This document shows, piece after piece, positions 7,876-16,300 of a stretch of DNA of 25,152 nucleotides (positions are counted from its first letter, which is position 1; every line of letters starts with the position of its first letter). The notes below the pieces were generated by a model. The model was given only the letters and a program-made list of their open reading frames with translations. It was not told the origin of the DNA and did no database searches. The DNA is from DASZZY01 sp036260395 (GTDB taxonomy: Bacteria; Actinomycetota; UBA4738; CALAEC01), in NCBI GenBank assembly GCA_036260395.1, contig DASZZY010000201.1, forward strand, positions 1-25,152, read 5' to 3'. The position numbers and the translations under genes are program-made.

Positions 7876-7891
7876 GCCCCGGCTCCGGGGC
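7876..7891. other. Short GC hairpin in the HTH-whiB divergent region
   Basis: GCCCCG-GCTC-CGGGGC forms a 6-bp stem with a 4-nt loop in the 249-bp gap 7839-8087. The rest of that gap has a relatively AT-rich patch near 7925-7935 (TTGCTAAATAAC) that may hold the whiB promoter, and a spaced inverted repeat CCGGATT (7961-7967)/AATCCGG (7993-7999). If the promoter is near 7930, whiB has a leader of about 150 nt. Confidence 0.25.
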
Positions 7892-8070
7892 TCGTGAGGG
7901 GGGAGTTTTCTCCGCTCTGGGTCTTGCTAAATAACCCCCCTCCCTGGTAACGTTGGGCATCCGGATTCGGTTTCCACAGGGAAGATTGGAGAAATCCGGC
8001 TCCGGCCGGAACCCGGTGAACCCTCAGGACGTCTCTCTACGAAGAACCGTACGGAGACCCGGAAAGGACC

Positions 8071-8078
8071 GAGGAGGG
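8071..8078 (+). promoter_or_regulatory. Ribosome binding site that favours a TTG start for whiB
   Basis: GAGGAGGG stands 9 nt before an in-frame TTG at 8088 but 24 nt before the first ATG at 8103. Only the TTG is at a usable distance from this strong site, so it decides the start. Confidence 0.5.
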
Positions 8079-8087
8079 ACCGGCCAG

Positions 8088-8384
8088 TTGGCCGAAGCGG
8101 CGATGGCGACGAGCATCTGGGACATCGGCTGGCAGTACGACGCCGCGTGCCGCGGCGAGGACTCCGAGCTGTTCTTCGCGCCGAACTACTTCGAGCGCAA
8201 GGAGGACAAGGACGCCCGGGAGGCCAAGGCGAAGGCCATCTGCGTCCGCTGCCCCGTCCGGGTCGACTGCCTCGAGTACGCGCTCCGGAACCGCGAGCCG
8301 CACGGCATCTGGGGCGGCCTGAACGAGCTCGAGCGCAAGGCGCTCATCCGCGAGCGCGACCGCGGCACCCGGCGCGCGGGCTGA
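8088..8384 (+). CDS. WhiB-family Fe-S transcriptional regulator
   Basis: A 98-aa protein (93 aa if ATG 8103 is the start) of the actinobacteria-specific Wbl family. Four cysteines bind a redox-sensitive [4Fe-4S] cluster: one in YDAACRGED, then CVRCPVRVDC giving the C-x2-C-x5-C set. The family turn motif GIWGGL follows, then a basic tail (RKALIRERDRGTRRAG) typical of the DNA-contacting end. Wbl proteins act with the housekeeping sigma factor and respond to O2, NO or thiol state. In Mycobacterium, whiB4 lies next to ponA2 and near a RidA gene; the same partners are here, so a WhiB4-like role is a reasonable guess, not shown. A long leader (up to about 150 nt) seems likely. Confidence 0.94.
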   Translation: MAEAAMATSIWDIGWQYDAACRGEDSELFFAPNYFERKEDKDAREAKAKAICVRCPVRVDCLEYALRNREPHGIWGGLNELERKALIRERDRGTRRAG

Positions 8385-8441
8385 GCCCCGTCCGCCCCGC
8401 TCTGGGACAATCTCCGCGACACGAGCCGCAGGAGGTCCCGA

Positions 8442-8900
8442 ATGAGCGTTGACGACCGGCTCCGCGAGCTGGGGATCGAGCTTCCGACCGCCGCCGCCCC
8501 CCTGGCGTCGTACGTCCCCGTCACCGTGGCGGCCGGGCTGGCGTTCGTTGCCGGACAGGTGCCCCTGGAGGACGGCAGGCCCATGGTCACCGGCCGGCTG
8601 GGGAAGGACCTCGACACCGAGGCCGGCGCTCGATGGGCGCGCCGGTGCGCCCTGCAGGCCGTGGCCGCGCTCCGGGCGGAGCTCGGGTCGCTGGACCGCA
8701 TCCGGCGCATCGCCAAGGTGACGGTCTGGGTGGCGTCGACAGACGCGTTCACCGAGCAACCCAAGGTCGCCAACGGCGCCAGCGACGTGCTGGCCGAGAT
8801 CTTCGGCGAGGCCGGGAAGCATGCCCGGGCCGCGGTCTCCGCGCCGGCGCTGCCGCTGGGCGTGCCGGTCGAGGTCGAGCTGGTCGCCGAGGTCGCCTGA
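8442..8900 (+). CDS. RidA/YjgF-family protein
   Basis: A 152-aa protein of the RidA (YjgF/YER057c/UK114) superfamily, which forms trimers; RidA itself deaminates reactive enamine/imine intermediates. Family features are VTVAAGLAFVAGQVPLEDGR, the helix RCALQAVAALRAELGSLDRI, RIAKVTVWVAS and the C-terminal HARAAVSAPALPLGVPVEVE with the conserved arginine before the Pro-Leu-Gly turn. It appears to belong to a longer subgroup (about 150 aa against about 130 for canonical RidA), so the substrate may differ. AGGAGG at 8430-8435, 6 nt before the ATG, is one of the best ribosome binding sites in the window. GACAAT at 8406-8411 is a possible -10. It converges on selB with 4 bp between stops. Confidence 0.92.
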   Translation: MSVDDRLRELGIELPTAAAPLASYVPVTVAAGLAFVAGQVPLEDGRPMVTGRLGKDLDTEAGARWARRCALQAVAALRAELGSLDRIRRIAKVTVWVASTDAFTEQPKVANGASDVLAEIFGEAGKHARAAVSAPALPLGVPVEVELVAEVA

Positions 8901-8904
8901 GGCG

Positions 8905-10803
8905 CTAGCCGCCGCCCGGCCGGCGCACGTCGCCGTGGCGCCGGGTGATCCGCCGGGCGTCGAACGACTCCAGGATCGGCAGCGCGTACTTCCGCGTGGT
9001 CCCCAGCAGCTCGCGGAACCGGCTGACGGTCAGCCCGGCCGGCGTGGCGGCCTCGCGCCGGGCCACCTCCTCGGCCCGGCGGGCGAACCCGGGGGTCAGG
9101 ACGACGTCGTCGGAGACGGCCACCAGCCGCCCCGTCCTCACGGTCGCGTCGATGAGCTCCCGGCCGAAGCCGCTCCCGCGGAGCTCGCGAACCGTCGGCG
9201 GGGTGGGCTCGGCCGCGCCCACCGCCTCCACCAGCCGCCTGGCCTCCTCCTCGCGCTCCCCGAGCGTCACGCGGTGGCTCGGGAGCCGGACGACGTTCCC
9301 CTCGCGGGCGATCGCGCCGATGCGCTCCAACGACGCCAGCACCTCGAGCGCCAGCCCCTGCTCGAGCGCGGGGGCCAGCTCGCGTCCGCTGCCCGCCGTC
9401 ACGGCGCGGACCAGCTCGCCGCGCTCCATGCCCGGTCGGAGCGGGTGCTGGCGATGGTGGGCCGCGAGCGCGTCCCGCGCCGCATCGGTGAGGCGCTCGA
9501 ACGGATCGCCCGCCAGCCACCAGTCCCCGACGCGGACGGCGCCCGACACCTCCGCCGAGGCGCTCCCGGTCGTCACCGCCAGCTCGGTCGCCCGGACGGC
9601 AGCGCGCTCCCGGACCACCACCGCGGGGAGGCCCGCGCGCCCGGCGGCCTCGCGGCGGGCCAGCCGCGTCTCGGCGTCGGGACCCGGCCGGAGCAGCGGA
9701 TCGGCGTCGAGGACCACCCCGCCGGCCACGGTCTCCCGCCGCCCGGCCTCTCGCAGGACGAACCGGTCCCCGGGCTCGACGACCACGGCGCGCGACAGGC
9801 GGATCCGGGCGAACGCCGAGCGGCCGGCCGTCAGCTCACGGGCCCCGTACAGGCGCACCCGGGCGTCGCGCTCGGACGAGCCGACGTAGAGCTTGTAGGC
9901 TCCCCGGCCGCCCAGCGGGTGCCCCAAGCCCCGCACGGCGTGGATGCGGCCCTCGATGAGGTTCGTCGGGCGCCACTGGCCCGGCCGGGCCAGGACGTCG
10001 CCTCGCTCGATGGCCTCCTTCGGGATGCCGGCCAGGTTGGCCGCGACCCGGGACACGGGACGGGCCACGGTCACCGGGCGGCGGTGGGTCTGGAGCGACC
10101 GGACGCGGAGGAGCTCGCCGTCGGGGTAGGCGCGCACCTCGTCGCCGACGGCCAGCGCACCGCCGGTGAGCGTACCGGTGACCACGGTCCCCGCCCCGCG
10201 GATCGTGAACGACCGGTCGATCGCCAGCCGCGGGCGGTCGCGGTCCTCGGGAACCGGCGCGACGGCCACCATCGCGTCGAGCGCGTCGCGAAGGTCCTCC
10301 AGGCCCTCGCCGGTCTCCGCGGAGCACGGCACGATCGGCGCCCCGGCCAGCGCGGTCCCGGCGAGGCGCTCCCGGACCTCGCCCGCTCGGCGGGCGACGT
10401 GCTCCGGGTCCACGAGGTCCCGCTTGGTGAGGGCCACGACCGCCCCCTCCGCGCCGAGGACGTCCACGATCGCCAGGTGCTCCTCGGACTGCGGCTTCCA
10501 CCCCTCGTCCGCGGCCACGACGAACAGGACCAGCCGCACGGGGCCCACGCCGGCCAGCATGTTGCGGACGAACCGCTCGTGTCCGGGGACGTCGACGAAC
10601 CCGATCTCTCGGCCCGACGGGAGCGTGCACCACGCGAACCCGAGGTCGATCGTGAGCCCCCGCCGCTTTTCCTCGTCCCACCGGTCGGGGTCGATCCCCG
10701 TGAGCCGCACGATCAGCGACGACTTGCCGTGGTCGACGTGCCCCGCCGTGGCCACCACCTGCAGCGGCGCCTCGGCGCGGGGCGGCTGTGGCATCGCGCT
10801 CAC
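8905..10803 (-). CDS. selB: Selenocysteine-specific elongation factor SelB
   Basis: A 632-aa GTPase that brings Sec-tRNA to UGA codons marked by a SECIS hairpin. The EF-Tu-like G domain shows G1 GHVDHGKS (21-28), G2 around RGLTIDLGFAW, G3 DVPGHERF (71-78), G4 TKRD (126-129) and G5 CSAETG. Beta-barrel domains follow (RSFTIRGAGTVVTGTLTGG, PVSRVAANLAGI). The C-terminal half (about 390-632) is the winged-helix array that binds SECIS RNA, including LTVSRFRELLGTTRKYALPILE. Length matches bacterial SelB. The GTG at 10803 overlaps the selA stop (GTGA), and GGAGGG in the end of selA lies 9 nt upstream; the ATG at 10794 is too far from it. Translational coupling to selA is clear. No selenoprotein gene with in-frame UGA was recognised in the window. 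Confidence 0.96.
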   Translation of the reverse strand: MSAMPQPPRAEAPLQVVATAGHVDHGKSSLIVRLTGIDPDRWDEEKRRGLTIDLGFAWCTLPSGREIGFVDVPGHERFVRNMLAGVGPVRLVLFVVAADEGWKPQSEEHLAIVDVLGAEGAVVALTKRDLVDPEHVARRAGEVRERLAGTALAGAPIVPCSAETGEGLEDLRDALDAMVAVAPVPEDRDRPRLAIDRSFTIRGAGTVVTGTLTGGALAVGDEVRAYPDGELLRVRSLQTHRRPVTVARPVSRVAANLAGIPKEAIERGDVLARPGQWRPTNLIEGRIHAVRGLGHPLGGRGAYKLYVGSSERDARVRLYGARELTAGRSAFARIRLSRAVVVEPGDRFVLREAGRRETVAGGVVLDADPLLRPGPDAETRLARREAAGRAGLPAVVVRERAAVRATELAVTTGSASAEVSGAVRVGDWWLAGDPFERLTDAARDALAAHHRQHPLRPGMERGELVRAVTAGSGRELAPALEQGLALEVLASLERIGAIAREGNVVRLPSHRVTLGEREEEARRLVEAVGAAEPTPPTVRELRGSGFGRELIDATVRTGRLVAVSDDVVLTPGFARRAEEVARREAATPAGLTVSRFRELLGTTRKYALPILESFDARRITRRHGDVRRPGGG

Positions 10804-12104
10804 CGGCCCCGTCCCTCCTCGGGCCGCCGCTCCTGGGAGAGGGCGTAGCGGATGGCCCGAAGCAGCCGGTCGTCGTCCTCCGGGGCGACGGTCCGGAGAT
10901 CGAACACCAGCGCCGCGCCCTCCACCCGGCAGAACACCGAGGGGTTGCCGACCCGCAGGCGGGCCGCGAGCTCGTCCGCGTGCGCGACGTCGAGCCGCAC
11001 CAGGAGCGTCGGGATCCCGAACCCGGGCAGCGATCCTCCGCCGGCCGCCGACTCGCCCCGCGTCACCCGGGCCCCGGGGAGCGCGGCCGCCAGGGCCGAG
11101 GCGCGGGCCCGCACCGACCCCGTCGGCGCGACGAGCGTCATCTTGTCGACGCGGACGGCGCGGGCGATGGGGTGGCGGCGGAGCCGCTCGACCAGCTCCC
11201 CCCTGCCCAGCAGGACGCCGGCCTGCGGCCCGCCGAGCAGCTTGTCGCCGGAGAAGCACACCAGGTCGGCGCCCGCGCGCAGCGCCTCGGTGGCCGCCGG
11301 CTCGTCGTCAGGGACGGCGCGGTACCGGTCGAGGAGGCCGCTGCCGACGTCGTACAGCAGCGGCACGCCGAGGCCGCGCGCGAGGTCGGCGAGCGCCGAC
11401 ACGTCGGCCTGATCGGTGAACCCCACCACGCGGTAGTTGCTGGGATGGACCTTGAGGATCAGCCCGGTCCGGGGGGACATCGCCCTCCGGTAATCGGCGA
11501 GCCTGGTCCGGTTGGTCGTCCCGACCTCGACGAGCCTGGCGCCCGAGGCGGCCATGATCTCGGGGAGGCGGAACTCGCCGCCGATCTCGATGAGCTCCCC
11601 CCGGGAGACCAGCACGTCCTTCCGGCGGGCCAGGGCCGCGAGCGCCAGCAGGAGGGCGGCGGCGTTGTTGTTGACGACGAGCGCGTCCTCCGTCCCGGTC
11701 AGGGCCCGCAGCAGGAACTCCGCACGGCCGCCCCGCCGACCCCGCCGCCCGGTCTCGCGGTCGACCTCCAGGTCGGTGTAGGAGCGGGCGGCGCGCGCGG
11801 CCGCGCCGGCCGCCTCGCGGGGCATCGGCGCCCGTCCGAGGTTGGTGTGCAGGACGACGCCGGTCGCGTTGACCACCGGCGCCATCCCGAGGCTCATCCG
11901 GGCGGCCAGGTTCACCGCCCGCGCCAGCAGGATCTCGTCCGGCGGGGGGTTGCGCCCCCGGGCGGCGTCGGCGCGGGCGTCGGCGAGGACCGACCGCAGC
12001 GCCTCGCGCACGACCGGGCGGCCGAAGCGCGTCGAGCTCCGCCGGCCGGGCTCGGAGCGGAGCAGCGCGTCGACGGACGGCAGGCGCCGCCTGGTGTCCG
12101 TCAT
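10800..12104 (-). CDS. selA: L-seryl-tRNA(Sec) selenium transferase SelA
   Basis: A 434-aa PLP enzyme that converts Ser-tRNA(Sec) to Sec-tRNA(Sec) using selenophosphate, forming a decamer in bacteria. The N-terminal tRNA-binding segment is LPSVDALLRSEPG. The catalytic core contains VVNATGVVLHTNLGRAP, YTDLEVDRETGRRGRR, VVNNNAAALLL, VSRGELIEIGGEFRLP, GTTNRTRLADY and YDVGSGLL, with the PLP lysine K288 in CFSGDKLLGGPQAG. All are family hallmarks and the length is near the usual 450-470 aa. The ATG start has only a weak ribosome binding site and lies 19 nt after the stop of the REC-EAL gene, so it may be read from the kinase promoter. selB follows with a 4-bp overlap. Neither selC nor selD is present. 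Confidence 0.96.
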   Translation of the reverse strand: MTDTRRRLPSVDALLRSEPGRRSSTRFGRPVVREALRSVLADARADAARGRNPPPDEILLARAVNLAARMSLGMAPVVNATGVVLHTNLGRAPMPREAAGAAARAARSYTDLEVDRETGRRGRRGGRAEFLLRALTGTEDALVVNNNAAALLLALAALARRKDVLVSRGELIEIGGEFRLPEIMAASGARLVEVGTTNRTRLADYRRAMSPRTGLILKVHPSNYRVVGFTDQADVSALADLARGLGVPLLYDVGSGLLDRYRAVPDDEPAATEALRAGADLVCFSGDKLLGGPQAGVLLGRGELVERLRRHPIARAVRVDKMTLVAPTGSVRARASALAAALPGARVTRGESAAGGGSLPGFGIPTLLVRLDVAHADELAARLRVGNPSVFCRVEGAALVFDLRTVAPEDDDRLLRAIRYALSQERRPEEGRGR

Positions 12105-12123
12105 GGCCGGAGCGTACCGAGGT

Positions 12124-13320
12124 TCAGCTGGCCAGGGCGAGGGCCGCGGGGGGCGCCTCGGGCGCCGGCCGCGCCAGGAAGTACCCCTGGCCGTACTCCA
12201 CGCCGAGGTCCTGGAGCGCCTGGATCTCCTCGCGGGTCTCGATGCCCTCGGCGACGATCGCCGCGCCGATCTCGCTGGCGAAGGCGATCAGCCCCGAGGC
12301 CAGGGCCCGGCGGGCGCGGTCCTGGTCGATGGCCCGGGTGAGCGTGATGTCGAGCTTGATGATGTCTGGCTCCAGCCGGAGGATGTGGCGGAGGCTGGCG
12401 AACCCGGCGCCGGCGTCGTCGACCGCAAGCCGGGTTCCTTGCGACCGCACGTCGGCCAGCACCTGGCCGAGGACGTCGTAGTCCTCGACGGGCGCGTGCT
12501 CGGTGATCTCCAGGACCACCCGGTCCGAGGACGTCTGGGCCAGGGTCTCCCGAGCGGCCTCCTCCGCGGCGATCGCCGGCGACATGTTGACCGAGAGGTA
12601 CGCCCCCGAGGGCAGCGCCGGGAGGCGATCCAGCGCCGACCGGAGGGCGGCCACCTCCAGCTCCGTCCGCAGCCCAACGGCCGCCGCCTCCTCGAACCAG
12701 AGGTCGGGTCGCTGGGGAGGCTCGCGGAACCGGGCCAGGGCCTCCACCCCCACGACCCGGCCCGTCGCCAGCTCGGCGATCGGCTGGAGCGCGATGTCCG
12801 GCCCGCCGCCGGAGAGGAGGGAGAGGACGCGGCGTCTGCGGTCCTCGACCTGCTCGGAGGTCCGCTCGTCGCGGGCCAGGTGCGCGGCGAGCTCCCGCAC
12901 GACGTTGCCGGCCACCTCGGCCGAGAGGACGCTCTGGCCGCGGACCGCTCGCCGGATGCCCTCGAGGATCTGGTCGACGGTCCCGCCCTTGACCAGGTAG
13001 CCGACGGCGCCGACGCGCAGCATCTGGAGCACGCTGCTCTGGTCCTCGTACGCGGACAGCGCCAGGATGGCCGTCCCGGGGGAACGCTCGCGGATCTCCC
13101 GGGCCGCCCGGGGCCCTCCGCCCCCGGGCATCTTCACGTCGACCACCGCCACGTCGGGAGTGGTGCGGCCGGCCATCTCCGCGGCCTCCGCCGCGTCCCT
13201 GGCCACCCCGACCAGCTCCATCGAGGGGTCGCCGGAGATCAGCTCCCCGAGGACGTGCGCCACCGTCGGCTCGTCCTCGGCGAGGAGGACGCGGGTGCGC
13301 GCCCCCGGCTCAGCGGCCAC
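12124..13320 (-). CDS. Response regulator with EAL c-di-GMP phosphodiesterase output
   Basis: A 398-aa REC-EAL protein. The receiver (about 8-128) has E15-D16, phospho-acceptor D61 (VVDVKMP), S89 and K111. After a linker (about 130-172) comes an EAL domain (about 175-385) retaining the metal and catalytic set: E193-A-L (GVEALARF), N245 (SVNMSP), E274 (EITEH), D301-D302 (AVDDAGAG), K322 (IKLD), E358 (AEGIE) and Q378 (GQGYF). It should therefore hydrolyse c-di-GMP to pGpG in the cytoplasm, controlled by phosphorylation. The GTG start overlaps the kinase stop by 11 bp, so the kinase just upstream is the obvious partner. The usual DDFGxG is DDAGAG here, a mild change in loop 6 near the dimer interface. 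No GGDEF protein lies in the window. Confidence 0.94.
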   Translation of the reverse strand: MAAEPGARTRVLLAEDEPTVAHVLGELISGDPSMELVGVARDAAEAAEMAGRTTPDVAVVDVKMPGGGGPRAAREIRERSPGTAILALSAYEDQSSVLQMLRVGAVGYLVKGGTVDQILEGIRRAVRGQSVLSAEVAGNVVRELAAHLARDERTSEQVEDRRRRVLSLLSGGGPDIALQPIAELATGRVVGVEALARFREPPQRPDLWFEEAAAVGLRTELEVAALRSALDRLPALPSGAYLSVNMSPAIAAEEAARETLAQTSSDRVVLEITEHAPVEDYDVLGQVLADVRSQGTRLAVDDAGAGFASLRHILRLEPDIIKLDITLTRAIDQDRARRALASGLIAFASEIGAAIVAEGIETREEIQALQDLGVEYGQGYFLARPAPEAPPAALALAS

Positions 13321-16300
13321 CGGAGATCCGATCCCTGGCCGGCAGCCAGTACCGCACGGTCGTGCCTCGACCCGGCGCGCTCTGGATCCGGCACCAGCCG
13401 CCCGCGATCTGCGCGCGCTCGCGCATGGCGACCAGCCCCAGGTGCCCCGGGGGCGGGGGGTCCACCTCGTCGGGCGCGAACCCCACGCCGTCGTCGCGGA
13501 TCTCGATGCGCACCCCGTCCCCCTCCTCGCGGAGCATGACCCGGACCGACCGGGCCCGGGCGTGCTTCCGCACGTTGGCCAGCGCCTCCTGGGCGATCCG
13601 GTACAGCAGCGTGCGGATCGTGGGCGGCGGCTCGGCGGTCAGCCCGTCCTCGACGTGGACGTCGAGCGGGCCCTCCGCCTGGAACGCCTCGACGTAGCTG
13701 CGGATCGCCGCGGTGAGGCCCTCCTGGTCCAGCGCCGGCGGATGGAGCTCGAACATCAGGCTGCGCAGGCGCGAGACCGACAGGGCCACGGTCTCCTCGA
13801 GCCTCCGGAGACCCTCGAGGTGCTCGGGGTCCATCTTGCGGGCCAGCATCTGCAGCCGCATGCTCACCGCGACCATGATCTGGAGGGAGTCGTCGTGGAT
13901 CTCGCCCGCGATGCGGCCCCGCTCCTCCTCCTGCGCCGTGACGAGGTCGGCCAGCAGCCGCCGCCGCTCCTGGTCGGTCCGGCGGAGCTGGGCCAGGCTC
14001 TTCTGGGCCTCCTCGAACAGCCGGGCGTTGTCGGCGGCCAGCCCGGCGAGCCTGGCCAGCTCGCGGACCAGCGCCAGCTCCCGCTGGCCGTAGCGGCGGT
14101 GCTCGTCGAGCGACAGGAACGAGATGGCCCCGAACGTGCTGCCCCCCGCCATCAGCGGCACGCAGACCCACGAGCGGATCCCGACCGGCTCCAGCGCGCG
14201 CCGCTGCGAGTCGGGATCCATGACGTCGGCGGAGAACATCGAGGCGTCGGCGTCGGGGTGGAACAGCGCCTCGCCGCTCCGGATCACCTCCGGGACGCCG
14301 GCGGTGGCCCGGGGATCGAGGTCGTGGCCCTCGAGGGCCTCGTGCAGCTCTTCCCGGAGCTCCGGGATGGTCTCGATCGCCAGCCGCCTGATCGGCCCCG
14401 CCTTCGCCCGGACGTAGACGATGCAGATATCGGCCAGGCGAGGCACGGAGAGCCTGGCCACCTCGGCCAGCGAGTCGTCGACGTCGAGCGACGTGGCCAG
14501 GGCCTCGCTGGCTTCCGTGAGGAAGCGCAGCCCCTGCTCCGTGCGCTTCCGCTCGGTGATGTCGCGGGTGACGCGGGAGAAGCCACGCAGCGCCCCATGC
14601 TCGTCGTGACGGGCGGTGGTGGTCACGTGGGCCCAGAACCTCGAGCCGTCCTTGCGGAGGCGCCAGCCCTCCTCCTCCGACCAGCCGCTGGCCGCCGCTC
14701 GCTCCAGGCCCTTCGCCGCCGACGCCGCCGCCTCCGGTGGGTACAGCGTCCGGATCGGAGCGCCGACGATCTCCTCGGCCCGGTGCCCGAAGATCCGCTC
14801 CGCCGTGGGGTTCCAGCTGACGAGCCGGCCCTCGGGGTCGATCGCGTAGACGGCGTGGTCGCGCACGCCCTCGACCATCGAGCGGAACCGCTCCTCGGAG
14901 TCCTGGACGCGGCGGAACAGCCGCGCGCTCTCCAGGGCCTGGCTGGCCCGGCCGGCCACCTCCTCGGCCACCCCGAGGTCCTCCACGCCGTAGATGCGAC
15001 CGGACTCGCCGGCCACGAGGATCAGCAGTCCCAGCGGCCGGTCGCGGCCCAGGAGCGGCACGACGATGCCGGACCGCAGATCCATGCGGCGGACGACCTC
15101 CAGCGTCTCGTCGTCGCTGGCGGCCTCCCGGAGCTGGGCCTCCGAGATGCGGGGCAGCAGCAGGGGCTTGCCCGTGGCGAGCACCTCGCGCAGCGGCGTG
15201 GCCCGCACCTCGCGGGGCGGAAGGGCGTCGACGAACTCCTGCGCCCAGCGCCGCCGTTCGGGATCCGAGTGGCGCACGACGGTCCGTTCGACGATCCCTC
15301 CCTCGCCGATCATCTGGATCACGCACCAATCCGCGAGCCGGGGGACGGCGAGGGCGGCGAGCCCGTCGATCGTGGCCTTCTCGTCGAACGACGAGCTGAG
15401 GAGGTCCCCCGTCTCGGACAGGACCTGGAGCCGCTCCTCGATCCGCTTGCGCTCGGTGACGTCCCGGGCGTTGACCACGATGCCCCGCACCGCGGGGTCG
15501 GACAGCAGGTTCCGGCCGATCCCCTCGATGAGCCGCCACGATCCGCCGGCGTGGCGGACCCGCACCTCCATCGCCACGCCCTCGCCGCGATCCTCCGCCC
15601 GGCGGTCGAAGGCGTCCTGGACGGAAGCGACGTCGTGCGGATGTATGAGGTCGACGATGTTCCGGCCGCGCAGCTCCTCGGGCCGGTACCCGAGCACCCG
15701 CTGGACGCTCGGGCTCGCGTAGGTGACGTGCAGGCCCTCGTCGAGCGTGGCGATGATGTCGAGCGCGTTGTCGATCAGCGAGCGGAACTGCTGCTCGCTC
15801 CGGCGCAGCGCCGTCTCGGCGGCCTTCCGCTCGGAGACGTCCCGGGCGATCCCCTGCACGCCGACCGGCCGCCCGCCCTCGTGGATCAGGCGGATCACCG
15901 CTTCGACCGTCACCCGGCGGCCGTCGCGCGCCAGCAGCTCGAGCTCGTGCCGGCTGGGGAGGGCCCGGACCTGATCGCCGTCGGCGACCCCGGGCGCGAG
16001 GTCGAGGAGCCGCCGCACCGCGGGCCGGTGCTGCGGCGAGGCCAGGTCGACCACGTTCATCCCGAGCACCTCGTCGGGCTCGTACCCGAGCACGCGCCTG
16101 GCCGCGCGGTTGACCGCGGTGATCCTGCCGTCGAGGTCCGTCGTGAACACCAGGTCGAGGGCGTTCTCGAAGAGCTCGCGGTAGCGGGCCTCGCTGTCCC
16201 GGAGCGCATCCTGAACCCGCAGACGGCGGACGGCGCCGCCCAGCGTGTGGGCCACGGCCTGCAGGAAGTTGACGTCGTCCGCGGTGAAGGCGCGGGCCCG

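Noticed and set aside
8385..8441. selC or another tRNA in intergenic gaps (also looked at 17132-17334, 18534-18866, 23241-23342, 25020-25152)
   Set aside because: No acceptor-stem pairing with a GTTCGA-type T-loop was seen in any gap.
8901..8904. In-frame TGA read as selenocysteine at the ends of ridA, nuoD or the regulator gene
   Set aside because: Frames after these stops close within a few codons or run into an overlapping start with its own signals, and no SECIS-like hairpin or conserved extension follows.
10804..11259. N-terminal extension of SelB into selA
   Set aside because: The G domain begins just after GTG 10803, which has its own GGAGGG; the extension is only selA read in another frame.
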